Source: Chitinophaga polysaccharea
Lineage (GTDB): Bacteria > Bacteroidota > Bacteroidia > Chitinophagales > Chitinophagaceae
DNA length: 64,000 bases
Direction of reading: 5' to 3'
Assembly (NCBI RefSeq): GCF_902150045.1
Contig: NZ_CABFVU010000003.1
Coordinates: forward strand, 682,001 to 746,000
How positions within the stretch are numbered: the first letter of the stretch is position 1; every line of letters begins with the position of its first letter. Positions 33,501 to 42,593 of this stretch are shown here, piece by piece. The translations under genes were made by a program, and so were the position numbers. Under the pieces are notes generated by a model. That model was not told the origin of the DNA, searched no databases, and saw only the letters and a program-made list of their open reading frames with translations.

Positions 33501-33663
33501 TGCCAGCGTGCAGAATGCGTTGCTCTTCACCAAATACAGCGGCAACCCCGAGGTGACCAACTACATAGGCAAAGGCGGAAGCGGAGCCCTGGTACCGGGT
33601 ATAGATTATTCCAACTATCCCGTGCCAAGGATCTTTACCCTGGGCACCAATCTCACCTTTTAA
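30541..33663 (+). CDS. SusC/RagA family TonB-linked outer-membrane transporter
   Basis: The 1040-residue protein has a signal peptide (ending STFSYAQ) and a carboxypeptidase-regulatory-like domain (NNISGQVTDAGTGSPLPSVTIGVKGTSQGAF). The TonB box region and plug follow (VVVGYGTQQKKDVTGSVGIVSMKNIKDMP; ATAIYGSRGANGVVLITTKRG), then a 22-strand barrel ending in FTLGTNLTF. It has no STN domain, unlike the other two SusC proteins here, so it is not wired to a FecR/ECF pair. It imports an oligosaccharide or glycoside together with the SusD encoded 24 bp downstream. Confidence 0.95.
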   Translation: MIRTSILYQKGSSCLLRFGATCSALLFISTFSYAQKNNISGQVTDAGTGSPLPSVTIGVKGTSQGAFSDANGRYTIAAGTSDSLVFSIIGYGSKTYYVGTRTRISVQLEPSNKVLNQVVVVGYGTQQKKDVTGSVGIVSMKNIKDMPIAGPDQALAGQIAGIQVSTSNGIPGGGPQVQVRGIGAVGAGSQPLYVVDGYPLSTTSDQVSDPMNAINPQDIESMAVLKDASATAIYGSRGANGVVLITTKRGSSGIPTVQLTANYGIQAIPQKGRPNLMNGQEFAQFRKEAIEDNIRFTEHREPTDADIPEVYRHPELIGEGTNWFEAITRTAPMKEINLSVSGGTDKIRTYISAGYFSQDGVIINTGYQRFSVRANVDANLTDRFKVGFNIAPSYTTRKSGAVGEGRAETWGTASPIEPIYNPDGSYNAYIQSPGTFGLANPVMVLNETTNKSKSSRILFNTYGEYEILKGLKFKSTFNVDYQQGSNEYFRPSTLANENAAPPSIPSGSFGTGEYLNWLNENTLTYQHTTDNGHAFTGLLGYTVQSQKEQYSGFNGANYPDDDIKTLNAAATITGGTDKMEWALLSYLARINYAYKDKYLVTATVRSDGSSRFGPDNRWGTFPSVAVGWRISQEDFMKSSRLFSDLKLRASYGFTGNFNIGNYSYMSNIGTADYVFGGSLTGGRVMNSLGNPILGWEKMRELNIGVDVGLLKDRIYLTIDAYKRNTQDLLLNVEIPQSSGFGNVTENKGDMENKGLEIGISTRNIETKSFTWATNFNISFNRNKVLKLGTDNAPIYSGNSSEGNPTNVTMVGKPLAMLYGYVFDGIYQNQAEVDKGPAFPGAIPGNIRYKDINGNGVINPREDFAIIGNPYPKFTWGMTNTLNYKKFDLRILIVGSNGADRLHATNDYNGNIDGVFNVRKDVANRWRSEQNPGNGKVPTTNGSGRGRVMYRDVSSLTIEKNNYAWVKNIALGYSFPAGKGFLQSARIYASVQNALLFTKYSGNPEVTNYIGKGGSGALVPGIDYSNYPVPRIFTLGTNLTF

Positions 33664-33687
33664 TTCAGTATTAAAAAGACCAGCAAC

Positions 33688-35169
33688 ATGAAAAGAAAAT
33701 TATCATATATCGCCATACTTGCCATTGCTATGAATGGCTGCACCAGCATGCTGGATGTAAAACCTAACTCTTTCTCCAGCGGTTCAAACTACTACAAGGA
33801 CGAAGCGCAGATATTACGCGCCGTAAACGGCTGCTATGGCGTATTGCAGGAACTGTATGTGAGCGACTACTGGGCCATGTCGGAAATGAGGGCAGACAAT
33901 ACCAATTACCAGTACGATGAAAGTGACCGCGGAGCGCAGCAGCGGGAAGAGATAGATGAATTCCTCATTACGGCCACTAACAACTACGTTAATAACGTAT
34001 GGACTCAACTATATAGAAACATTCAACAAACCAATGTAGTCATTACCCGTATCGACGGTGTAACGTTTTCAAACGAAGCAACTAAAAAACAGTATCTCGG
34101 GGAAGCAAAGTTCCTCCGTGCGCTTTACTATTTTCACCTGGTGCGTCTTTTCGGCAGTGTGCCGTTGCTGGTGAAAGAAGTAACCGGCCCGGAGGGAGCT
34201 TTAACCCCCACCAAAGCATCCGTAGAGGAAGTATATGCCCAGATCATTGCAGATGCTACGGAAGCTGCGGCTAACCTGCCCGCCACCTATCCTGCCAGCG
34301 AAACCGGCCGTGCTACGAAAGGCGCTGCATTAACGCTGCTGGGTGAAGTGTATATGACCACAAAGGATTTTGCAAAAGCAGTAACTACTCTGAAAGAAGT
34401 TACTACGCTCGGTTATTCACTGGTGCCTGATTATGCGGATAACTTCGACCCCGCTAAAAAGAATAACTCAGAATCCATCTTCGCTGTGCAGTATAACTCC
34501 GGTATGGAAACAGAAAGCAGCAATTATATTTTCGTGTTTGGCCCGCGCAACGGTAAAAAAGATCTTACCGGTTTCAACGGTAACCTTGGCGGCAACAACA
34601 TACCTACACCCAGCATAGTGAATGCATATGAACCGGGCGATAAAAGAAAGGATGCTTCTATTTTTATGTACGATAGCCCCACCAACGCAGCTTTTGCTGA
34701 ATCAATTGCCTTTGGGGGAAAGCTGCCGCTCATCAAAAAATTCTATCACCCTCCATATGCGCTGGATGGCCGCGCCAACGAAAACTGGCCGGTATACCGC
34801 TATTCACAGGTATTGCTGATGCTGGCAGAAGCGATCAACGAAACAGGCAACGGCGATCCGCTGCAGTATATCAATCCCGTGCGTAAACGCGCAGGCCTGA
34901 AAGAACTGCCTGCCATGAGCCAGGCCGCTTTCCGCGATGCGGTATTCAATGAAGAGCGCGTGGAGCTTGCTTTTGAAGACAACCGCTGGTACCAGCTGCT
35001 CCGCACCGGCAAGGCAATGTCTGTAATGACCGCACATGGTATTGAAGAAAAGAAAAGGTTGTCGAGGTTAAGCCCCGCTTCCTATAATATTCAACCATAC
35101 CAGTTGTTATACCCGCTTCCTGAAAGAGAAGTGCGACTGAATGGCTTTGCACAAAATACAGGCTGGTAA
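33688..35169 (+). CDS. RagB/SusD family glycan-binding lipoprotein
   Basis: The 493-residue protein has a lipoprotein signal (AILAIAMNGC). The SusD tetratricopeptide-like helices are visible (WTQLYRNIQQTNVVITRI, then AKFLRALYYFHLVRLFGSVPLLV). The C-terminal SusD part has YRYSQVLLMLAEAINETG, NEERVELAFEDNRWYQLLRTGKA and LLYPLPEREV. It forms the lid on the preceding SusC and binds the glycan at the cell surface. It is the second gene of the locus. Confidence 0.95.
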   Translation: MKRKLSYIAILAIAMNGCTSMLDVKPNSFSSGSNYYKDEAQILRAVNGCYGVLQELYVSDYWAMSEMRADNTNYQYDESDRGAQQREEIDEFLITATNNYVNNVWTQLYRNIQQTNVVITRIDGVTFSNEATKKQYLGEAKFLRALYYFHLVRLFGSVPLLVKEVTGPEGALTPTKASVEEVYAQIIADATEAAANLPATYPASETGRATKGAALTLLGEVYMTTKDFAKAVTTLKEVTTLGYSLVPDYADNFDPAKKNNSESIFAVQYNSGMETESSNYIFVFGPRNGKKDLTGFNGNLGGNNIPTPSIVNAYEPGDKRKDASIFMYDSPTNAAFAESIAFGGKLPLIKKFYHPPYALDGRANENWPVYRYSQVLLMLAEAINETGNGDPLQYINPVRKRAGLKELPAMSQAAFRDAVFNEERVELAFEDNRWYQLLRTGKAMSVMTAHGIEEKKRLSRLSPASYNIQPYQLLYPLPEREVRLNGFAQNTGW

Positions 35170-35273
35170 AAAAAGTTAGAAAAACGGGAAAACGTTTACT
35201 ATATTACTTGAGCTATAGTGAACGTCCATTCCCGGACAATGTATCAACTCAGGAACCTATTCAAGATTATATT

Positions 35274-37967
35274 ATGACCACGTCACGTAAAAGAGCCTTT
35301 CCGCTGCTGTTGCTGGTTTCCACCGTTCTTATGACCGGTATGGCCTGTAATAACGGAAACGACTCAACGTCAGAGAACAAGCCGACAGGAAATCCAAAGA
35401 TCGATGCCCTTAAATTACCTGATAACTTTAAGGCAGAACGATTGTACAGCCCCGGCGATAACAACCAGGGCTCCTGGGTGTCAATGACCTTCGATACCAA
35501 AGGCCGCATGATCGTGTCCGATCAATATGGTTTTCTTTACCGGTTGCAACTGCCGGCAGTAGGTGAAGATTCCTCCAAACTGAAAATTGAACAGCTCCGC
35601 ATCGGAAACGATACTTCTACCCAGAAAGTATCTATGGGATATGCACAGGGACTGCTCTATGCCTTCAACAGCTTGTATGTAATGGTGAATCACAACAGTG
35701 ATGAACGTTTCGATAAAGGCAGTGGCCTGTATCGCCTGCAGGATACCAACGGCGACGACCAGTTCGACAAGATCACCCTGCTGAAAGCCCTGGACGGCGA
35801 AGGAGAGCACGGGCCTCACAGCATCGTATTATCTCCCGATAAAAAATCCATCTATGTGATCGCCGGTAATTTTACAAAGATCCCGGAGATGAATAATTAC
35901 AAGGTGCCTCCATCCTGGAACATCGATAACGTGCTGCCGTTTATCAAGGATCCTAACGGTCACGACAATACGGTAAATACACATGGCGGATGGATTGCGC
36001 ATATCGACTCTACCGGTTCCAACTGGGAGCTGATCAGCTCCGGCTACCGCAACCCGTTTGATCTTACGTTTAATGATGCCGGTGATATGTTCACCTACGA
36101 CTCAGATATGGAATGGGACTTTGGTACTCCCTGGTACCGCCCTACCCGCATCTGCCAGGTAACCAGCGGCAGCGAATACGGATGGCGCCCGGGCACAGAG
36201 AAATGGTCGCCCACCTACCCGGATAACTTACCACCGTTACTGAACATTGGCCAGGGCTCCCCTACCAACCTGATCTATGGCGGCAATGCCAGGTTCCCGG
36301 AGAAGTACCGCAAATCATTATTTGCGTTCGACTGGAGCTTTGGTATTATCTATGCCATCAGCCTGCAGCCGGATGGCGCTTCCTACAGGGCAGGCGCAGA
36401 AGAGTTCCTGTCGGGCTCACCACTGCCGTTAACCGATGGTATGATCGGTCCCGATGGTGCGCTTTACTTCCTGACAGGCGGTCGCAGACTGGAGTCTGAT
36501 CTGTATCGTGTGTATTATAAAGACAATAAGGAAAGTAATGAACCATTAGCAGTCACTCCTCCTACGGAAGCAGCTAATATCCGCAAACAACTGGAAGCCT
36601 ATCATGGCGGTGCAAAAGAAGGCGCTGTTGATTTCGCATGGCCTTACCTGAAGCATAGCGATCGCTTTATCCGTTTTGCAGCAAGGATAGCGATAGAAAA
36701 TCAACCGGTAAGCCAGTGGCAGAATAAAGTATTACAGGAGAAAGATCCTGAAACACTGATCCAGGGAACAATAGCCCTGGCGCGACAGGGCAAGGAGAAT
36801 GTAGAAAAACTGCTGCTGCCTCAACTGATGACGCTCAACTATGCGTCTTTGTCGCCCTCCCAGCAGATCGACCTGCTGCGTGCATTTGAACTGGTGTTTG
36901 TACGTATGGGCAAACCCGACGGAGAGCTGTCTGCCCAGGTGGCCGCATATCTTGATCCGCAATACCCGGCTGCTACCAATGACCTGAACAGGTCGCTGAG
37001 TAAACTGCTGGTATATATCAGTGCACCAAAAGCGGTAGAAAAAACAATGGCATTGCTGGCCAGCGCCAAGGATGATACCGCGGCCGCCAAAACGGCCATG
37101 AAATCGGCCGACCTCATCATGCGTAATCCCCGCTACGGACTGGATATTGCCGGGATGTTATCCAAAATGCCGCCATTACAGCAAACCTGGTATGCAACGG
37201 TATTAAGCCAGGCTAAAACCGGCTGGACACCTGAATTACAGGAACAATATTTCAAATGGTTCTACAATGCTTTCTCCTATAAAGGTGGTCATAGCTTTAT
37301 AGGCTTTATCAACAACGCAAGGAAAAATGCATTGGCTAATGTGCCGAAAAATGAGTTTGCACACTTCAACAAAATTTCCGGCGATTCGCTGTTAAACACC
37401 GGCGGCAACCTGGCAGCAGGCTTCGAGCAGCCAAAGGGCCCCGGCAGAAACTGGAATCTGGAAGAAGCGCTTAAAGTAGTAGACAGCGCCACTACCGGCC
37501 GTGATTTCGAACGGGGACGTGCGATGTTTGCAACCTCACTGTGCAGCTCCTGTCATGGTATGCGTGGCGAAGGCGGTACAGCCGGACCGGATCTAACGCA
37601 GCTGGGTACACGTTTTTCCAACAAAGATATCCTGGAGGCGATTATTGAACCGAGCAAAACCATTTCCGACCAGTATGAAGCCACTGTTTTTTCGTTAAAG
37701 GACGGAAGCTCTGTAGTAGGCCGCCTGGTAACGCAGGACAAGGATAAATATGTTATCTCACAAAATCCTTTTGCTACACAGGAACAGCGTGAACTGCTGA
37801 AGAAAGATGTAAAAAGTATCAAAGCATCTAAGGTATCTGTGATGCTGCCCGGATTGATCAACCGTTTGAATGAAGATGAGCTGAGAGACCTGATGGCTTA
37901 CCTGAAATCCGGTGGCAACAAACAGGATTCTGTTTTCCTTACAACAAAACAGATGGGTAAGAAATAA
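35274..37967 (+). CDS. Lipoprotein with sorbosone-dehydrogenase-like propeller, helical repeats and cytochrome c domain
   Basis: The ATG at 35274 gives 897 residues with a lipobox (LMTGMAC). The first 420 or so residues form a glucose/sorbosone-dehydrogenase-type beta-propeller (GHDNTVNTHGGWIAHIDSTG, then SGYRNPFDLTFNDAGDMFTYDSDMEWD). A helical HEAT-like region follows. The C-terminus is a c-type cytochrome with heme motif C757-SSC-H761 and a likely Met ligand in SVMLPGLINRLNEDELRDLMAYL. This layout matches the 'PVC-type heme-binding CxxCH' group. It probably oxidises a sugar or passes electrons in the periplasm or at the outer membrane. It is the third gene of a hydrolase-free locus. Confidence 0.85.
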   Translation: MTTSRKRAFPLLLLVSTVLMTGMACNNGNDSTSENKPTGNPKIDALKLPDNFKAERLYSPGDNNQGSWVSMTFDTKGRMIVSDQYGFLYRLQLPAVGEDSSKLKIEQLRIGNDTSTQKVSMGYAQGLLYAFNSLYVMVNHNSDERFDKGSGLYRLQDTNGDDQFDKITLLKALDGEGEHGPHSIVLSPDKKSIYVIAGNFTKIPEMNNYKVPPSWNIDNVLPFIKDPNGHDNTVNTHGGWIAHIDSTGSNWELISSGYRNPFDLTFNDAGDMFTYDSDMEWDFGTPWYRPTRICQVTSGSEYGWRPGTEKWSPTYPDNLPPLLNIGQGSPTNLIYGGNARFPEKYRKSLFAFDWSFGIIYAISLQPDGASYRAGAEEFLSGSPLPLTDGMIGPDGALYFLTGGRRLESDLYRVYYKDNKESNEPLAVTPPTEAANIRKQLEAYHGGAKEGAVDFAWPYLKHSDRFIRFAARIAIENQPVSQWQNKVLQEKDPETLIQGTIALARQGKENVEKLLLPQLMTLNYASLSPSQQIDLLRAFELVFVRMGKPDGELSAQVAAYLDPQYPAATNDLNRSLSKLLVYISAPKAVEKTMALLASAKDDTAAAKTAMKSADLIMRNPRYGLDIAGMLSKMPPLQQTWYATVLSQAKTGWTPELQEQYFKWFYNAFSYKGGHSFIGFINNARKNALANVPKNEFAHFNKISGDSLLNTGGNLAAGFEQPKGPGRNWNLEEALKVVDSATTGRDFERGRAMFATSLCSSCHGMRGEGGTAGPDLTQLGTRFSNKDILEAIIEPSKTISDQYEATVFSLKDGSSVVGRLVTQDKDKYVISQNPFATQEQRELLKKDVKSIKASKVSVMLPGLINRLNEDELRDLMAYLKSGGNKQDSVFLTTKQMGKK

Positions 37968-37995
37968 TTTTTTGCGGAAGATAAATTACGCGCGG

Positions 37996-39060
37996 ATGGA
38001 GGTAAATAATCAGTCGTGGCAACATAAGCTCTCGAATCATTTTCAACTGGGAGGTATAGAAACGGCGGTACTGGACAACGGCCCTGGCAGGGGCACCCGT
38101 ATCGCCTGGATCAATACCGGCACCGGGTTACGATATAAAGTGGTCATCGACCGGGCCATGGATATTGCGGATGCGTTTTTTCATCAGCATAGCCTGGCCT
38201 GGTTAAGTCATGGCGGAATAACTGCACCTTCCCGCGCGGTGAACAAAGGTTTGGACTGGCTCCAAACCTTTGGCGGTGGATTGATCACCACCTGCGGACT
38301 GATGCATGTAGGCGGCCCTGAAAGCGATGAATATGGCGAGCGCGGTTTGCATGGCCCCATCAGTAATACGCCGGCGGAAATTATTTCCGTGATACAACCG
38401 GATCCCGCAGCCGGGCAGATGGAAATGAGCATCACCGGCATCATGCTGCAAACCAGCGCGCTGGGCCCTAAGCTGGTACTGAAACGTACTATTTCCGGCA
38501 CTTTGGGCAAAGCAGAAATCCGTGTGCATGACGAAGTGATCAACAGGGGCAATATCACGGCGCCGCATATGTTGCTGTATCATTTCAATTTCGGGTGGCC
38601 ACTGGTTGATGAAGGCGCGGATATCTGCTGGAAAGGAAGCTGGGTATCCAGGGAAGGCAACCCGGATCACATTTTTAATGCGAACCACAATTATAAAAAA
38701 TGCCTGGCGCCAATGGACAGTCATGCCGGCGGCGGTGAAGAAGCTGCCATTATAGACCCCGTGCAAGATGCCGGCGGATGGTGCACCTGCGGGGTTCACA
38801 ACGCGGCGCTGCAACTGGCATTTTCACTGCGGTTTAAAAAAGCGCAGCTGCCGGTGCTTACCAACTGGCAGCACTGGGGCAAAGGCGAATATGTGATGGG
38901 ACTGGAACCCGGCACGCATCCGCCCACAGGGCAGGCAAAGGCCAGGCGGGAAGGCACGCTGCTGTTCATGGAACCCGGTGAGCGCCGGGAATATGAACTG
39001 CACATCAACCTGCTGCATACCAATGAAACAATCAAATCATTTCTCACTGATCTTTTATAA
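37996..39060 (+). CDS. DUF4432 family protein (aldose 1-epimerase-like fold)
   Basis: From the ATG at 37996 the protein has 354 residues and no signal peptide. The pattern DNGPGRGTRIAWINTGTGLRYKVVIDRAMDIADAFF, then FGGGLITTCGLMHVGGP, ISGTLGKAEIRVHDEVINRG, HMLLYHFNFGWPLVDEGADI and GLEPGTHPPTG matches DUF4432, a galactose-mutarotase-like fold of unproved activity. It could turn over an anomer or act on an oxidised sugar. The frame is open upstream, but a longer start would overlap the cytochrome gene. The next gene follows in 17 bp. Confidence 0.82.
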   Translation: MEVNNQSWQHKLSNHFQLGGIETAVLDNGPGRGTRIAWINTGTGLRYKVVIDRAMDIADAFFHQHSLAWLSHGGITAPSRAVNKGLDWLQTFGGGLITTCGLMHVGGPESDEYGERGLHGPISNTPAEIISVIQPDPAAGQMEMSITGIMLQTSALGPKLVLKRTISGTLGKAEIRVHDEVINRGNITAPHMLLYHFNFGWPLVDEGADICWKGSWVSREGNPDHIFNANHNYKKCLAPMDSHAGGGEEAAIIDPVQDAGGWCTCGVHNAALQLAFSLRFKKAQLPVLTNWQHWGKGEYVMGLEPGTHPPTGQAKARREGTLLFMEPGERREYELHINLLHTNETIKSFLTDLL

Positions 39061-39077
39061 TCATCATTTTAAAGCTC

Positions 39078-40277
39078 ATGGAAAAAACAAGCTTAGCAGA
39101 AAAAGCACTCGAACAGGGACAAGGGATTCTCCGACTGGCACCAAACTGGGTGCCCAGATCTTTTTGCGTGCCAGGTCGGCGGATCAAATTACACCCGGAC
39201 GATTATTACGTACTGGGAGGCGAAAGAGGCGGCATCGACGAGCGCTGGCTATCTTCCACCACTCCGGCAAAGAACGGCCCTTTAACAGGCGAAAATGAAG
39301 GTTTAAGTATGGTGGTTGTCAGTGATGGCAGCGGCACACAGCAGTTTTTACTGAAAGATGCCATCAGCGAATTAAAAGATAAACTGATAGGAAACCGTTT
39401 ATGGGATACTTACGGCGCCTGGCCTATGTACTCCAAGTTCTTTGATAACATGGGACCACTCCCCCATCATATTCACCATAACGATGAAAAAGCGGCGCTG
39501 ATTGGCCAGGCCGGAAAACCGGAAGCCTATTACTTTCCGCCGCAGCTGAACAATCATGGTGGTGATTTTCCTTATACGTTCATGGGTATTGCTCCCGGCA
39601 CCACCTGTGAACAGATAAAGGAATGTTTGATGAACTTTACCAAAGGAGATAACAAGATCACCAACTACTCACAGGCTTACCGCCTGGAACCTGGTACCGG
39701 ATGGGATGTTCCGCCGGGACTGCTGCATGCGCCGGGCAGCCTGTGCACCTATGAGCCGCAGAAAGCTTCCGATGTATTTGCCATGTACCAGTCGCTCGTA
39801 AACGAAGCTATTGTGCCTGAAGTGCTGCTCTGGAACGGCACGCCAAAAGAAAGCATTGGCGATTATGATGCGTTGATGGATGTGATCGACTGGGAACTGA
39901 ACGTGGATCCCAACCAGTTCCAGAACCGCTTTATGCCGCCAAAGCTGGCTGCTAACGGAGAGGGTTATACGGAGAACTGGGTATGTTATAAATCGGATGC
40001 ATTCAGTGCCAAAGAGCTGACCATTGCCCCGGGCGCCACGGTAGTGATCAAAGACAGCGCCGCCTATGGCATCATCCTGATGCAGGGCCATGGCAAAATG
40101 GGCGTATGGGATATTGATACGCCTGCACTGATCCGCTACGGGCAGTTAACCAACGATGAGTTCTTTATCAGTGAAGCCGCTGCAACTGCCGGGGTAAAAA
40201 TTGTAAACCACTCTTCCACTGATCCCATTGTAATGCTGAAACATTTTGGTCCGGGTAATCCCGACCTCGTGTTGTAA
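39078..40277 (+). CDS. Cupin protein related to class I mannose-6-phosphate isomerases, function unknown
   Basis: The 399-residue cytosolic protein has a metal-binding cupin core: GPLPHHIHHNDEKAALIG in the first half, then WDVPPGLLHAPGSLCTYEPQ, the spacing seen in phosphomannose-isomerase-like cupins. A second beta domain near the C-terminus (APGATVVIKDSAAYGIILMQGHGKMGVWD) is also cupin-like. I do not recognise a characterised orthologue. Placed between DUF4432 and a TIM-barrel isomerase-like gene, it may isomerise or hydrate a keto-sugar intermediate; that is inference. Confidence 0.65.
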   Translation: MEKTSLAEKALEQGQGILRLAPNWVPRSFCVPGRRIKLHPDDYYVLGGERGGIDERWLSSTTPAKNGPLTGENEGLSMVVVSDGSGTQQFLLKDAISELKDKLIGNRLWDTYGAWPMYSKFFDNMGPLPHHIHHNDEKAALIGQAGKPEAYYFPPQLNNHGGDFPYTFMGIAPGTTCEQIKECLMNFTKGDNKITNYSQAYRLEPGTGWDVPPGLLHAPGSLCTYEPQKASDVFAMYQSLVNEAIVPEVLLWNGTPKESIGDYDALMDVIDWELNVDPNQFQNRFMPPKLAANGEGYTENWVCYKSDAFSAKELTIAPGATVVIKDSAAYGIILMQGHGKMGVWDIDTPALIRYGQLTNDEFFISEAAATAGVKIVNHSSTDPIVMLKHFGPGNPDLVL

Positions 40278-40295
40278 TTATTTAAAAGCAACGTT

Positions 40296-41336
40296 ATGAA
40301 AGATAATAACTATCCAAAACTGCACAATGCTACCTGGCCGGGCATTGTGGGCAAAGGAGATGGCTCTGAGCCCATCATCCCGTTTGATACGCTGCTGGAA
40401 ATGACTGCCAACGCAGCAGTGAACGGCGTTAAATTCGATGGTATAGACATCGGGTTATTTGACCCGCATGTACCTGCGGACAGTTCAGACGATGATCTGA
40501 AAAGGCTGGTAGAAAAAGTATCTTCCTACAATCTTGAAATAGGGAGTCTTGTTGCGCCGATCTGGCCTCCCAGCGGGGGCTCTGCTATGGGCAGCAAAGA
40601 AGACAGGGCTAAGTTTGTAGAACAGGTGCGGAAAGCATGCCATGTGGGCAAACGGCTCCGCGACCTGGGAATCCGGCCTAACGGCGTAGTCCGCATCGAC
40701 TCCGCCTGCAGTCCGGAAGATTGGTCCAAAGATCCCGCCGGTAATACAAAACTGATTGCGCAAACCTTCCGTGAAGCCTGCGACGTGGCCGCCGGCTATG
40801 GCGAGAAACTGGCAGCAGAAGGTGAGATCTGCTGGGGTGGCATGCATAGCTGGAAAACCATGCTGGATACCCTGGAGGCGGTAGACCGCCCCAATATAGG
40901 GTTCCAGGCGGATATGTCGCATACCTTCCTGTACCTGCTGGGGTATAACAGCCCGGAAGACAGGATACTGCCGGCCGATTTTGAGTGGAGCGACCGCGAA
41001 ACACTGAAAGCGGGCCTGCGCAAACTGACACATGCCCTCCGCCCGTGGATGATCGACTTCCACGTAGCGCAGAACGATGGTACCGTGCATGGCAGCGGCT
41101 CCCATGATAAGACCGGCCGCCATTGCCTCGCCACTGATCCCAACGGTAAACTGAATATTGCGGAAGACGCAGGGTTCTGGCTGCGCGACGACAACGGTGC
41201 GCTTACCAAAGCAGTGAAGCATATCTGCTGGGATGGTTGCATGTTCCCCAATGCCGTGATGACCCAGCAGAAAACCTGGAACGATATACTCGCTGCCATG
41301 GTAGCGGTAAGACAGCAGCACGGCTGGCAGGAATAG
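40296..41336 (+). CDS. Sugar phosphate isomerase/epimerase-like TIM-barrel protein
   Basis: The 346-residue protein has the xylose-isomerase-like TIM barrel: VKFDGIDIGLFDPH, then YNLEIGSLVAPIWPPSGGSAMG, VRKACHVGKRLRDLGI, KLAAEGEICWGGMHSW (Glu ligand), NIGFQADMSHTF (Asp, His) and MIDFHVAQNDGTVHGSG (Asp, His). These residues form a divalent-metal site. Relatives act as keto-sugar isomerases, epimerases or, in 3-keto-glycoside pathways, as lyases/hydratases. It follows the cupin gene by 18 bp and precedes a dehydrogenase gene. No export signal is seen. Confidence 0.82.
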   Translation: MKDNNYPKLHNATWPGIVGKGDGSEPIIPFDTLLEMTANAAVNGVKFDGIDIGLFDPHVPADSSDDDLKRLVEKVSSYNLEIGSLVAPIWPPSGGSAMGSKEDRAKFVEQVRKACHVGKRLRDLGIRPNGVVRIDSACSPEDWSKDPAGNTKLIAQTFREACDVAAGYGEKLAAEGEICWGGMHSWKTMLDTLEAVDRPNIGFQADMSHTFLYLLGYNSPEDRILPADFEWSDRETLKAGLRKLTHALRPWMIDFHVAQNDGTVHGSGSHDKTGRHCLATDPNGKLNIAEDAGFWLRDDNGALTKAVKHICWDGCMFPNAVMTQQKTWNDILAAMVAVRQQHGWQE

Positions 41337-41363
41337 TTATTTAATTATTAACCAGTGAAAACT

Positions 41364-42515
41364 ATGACAACAAAGAAAGAACTGAGGATAGGATTAATAG
41401 GATGCGGCTTTATGGGCAGAACCCATTCCAACGGGTACCTGCGGGTGAAAAATTTCTTCCCCGGCCTGGCTTACCAGCCGGTGCTGAAAGCCGTATGCTC
41501 CCGCACAGAAAGCAAAGCCCGCGCGTTTGCAGCGCAATGGGGATATGAATCTGTAGAAACAGATTGGAAAGCCCTTATTGCACGTGATGATATTGATGCA
41601 GTAGACATCTGCACACCTAACGACATGCATGCCGAAATAGCCATTGCTGTAGCTGCGGCAGGCAAAATGATCCTCTGTGAAAAGCCGCTGGCCCGTACGC
41701 TCAGGGAATCTGAAGGCATGGTGGCCGCCATTGAAAACGCAGGCGTGCCCAATACCGTATGGTATAACTACCGCAGGCTGCCCGCTGTTACCCTTGCAAA
41801 AAAGATCATTGACTCTGGTAAACTGGGACGCATTTTTCATTACCGCGCCAACTTCCTGCAAGACTGGACCATTAACGCCAACCTGCCGCAAGGCGGTGAA
41901 GGGCTGTGGAGAATGGATGCAGATGTGGCCGGTTCCGGTGTAGTAGGCGACCTGCTCTCCCACTGCATTGATACCGCGTTATGGCTGAACGGCAGCATCA
42001 GCAATGTAACTGCGATGACCGAAACCTTTGTAAAGGAACGTATGCATCAGCTCACCGGCAAAGTGGAAAAAGTAAACATCGATGATGCCTGTTCCTTCCT
42101 GTGCCGCTTCAGCAACGGCTCTCTTGGCCTCTTTGAATCAACCCGGTATGCACGCGGACATAAAGCATTATATACATTTGAAATTAATGGGGAGAACGCC
42201 TCCATCCGCTGGGACCTGCATGATCTGAACCGGCTGGAATACTTCGATAACGCAGACGCCTCTACGGTGCGGGGATGGCGCTCCATCCATGTAACCGATG
42301 GGGATCAGCCGTATATGGATAAGTGGTGGGTACCCGGACTGGGCATCGGCTACGAGCACTCATTTGTACACCAGGCAGCCGACTTCCTCGAAAGCCTGGA
42401 AACGGGCAAACCCTGTTCCCCTACTTTTAAGGAAGCACTGGAAACACAGAAGGTATGCCAGGCAGTACTCGATTCAGCTGCCTCCGGTTCCTGGAAAGAT
42501 ACGAATGCAGCATAA
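41364..42515 (+). CDS. Cytosolic Gfo/Idh/MocA family oxidoreductase
   Basis: The ATG at 41364 is chosen over a GTG three codons upstream. The 383-residue protein has the NAD(P) motif IGLIGCGFMGRTHSNGY, then DAVDICTPNDMHAEIAI, the E-K-P motif ILCEKPLART with the conserved lysine, and VWYNYRRLPAV. The C-terminal alpha/beta dimerisation domain includes DLLSHCIDTALWLNG, where His may assist catalysis. Such enzymes oxidise or reduce a sugar hydroxyl, often at C3. It has no signal peptide and so works in the cytosol, unlike the Tat-exported homologue at 12775. Confidence 0.9.
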   Translation: MTTKKELRIGLIGCGFMGRTHSNGYLRVKNFFPGLAYQPVLKAVCSRTESKARAFAAQWGYESVETDWKALIARDDIDAVDICTPNDMHAEIAIAVAAAGKMILCEKPLARTLRESEGMVAAIENAGVPNTVWYNYRRLPAVTLAKKIIDSGKLGRIFHYRANFLQDWTINANLPQGGEGLWRMDADVAGSGVVGDLLSHCIDTALWLNGSISNVTAMTETFVKERMHQLTGKVEKVNIDDACSFLCRFSNGSLGLFESTRYARGHKALYTFEINGENASIRWDLHDLNRLEYFDNADASTVRGWRSIHVTDGDQPYMDKWWVPGLGIGYEHSFVHQAADFLESLETGKPCSPTFKEALETQKVCQAVLDSAASGSWKDTNAA

Positions 42516-42593
42516 CTACCGGTAACGTTTACACGCAGTACTCTATCTCCCTGGGATATACGAAAAAATATCAAACACTTTAAAATATCAATT

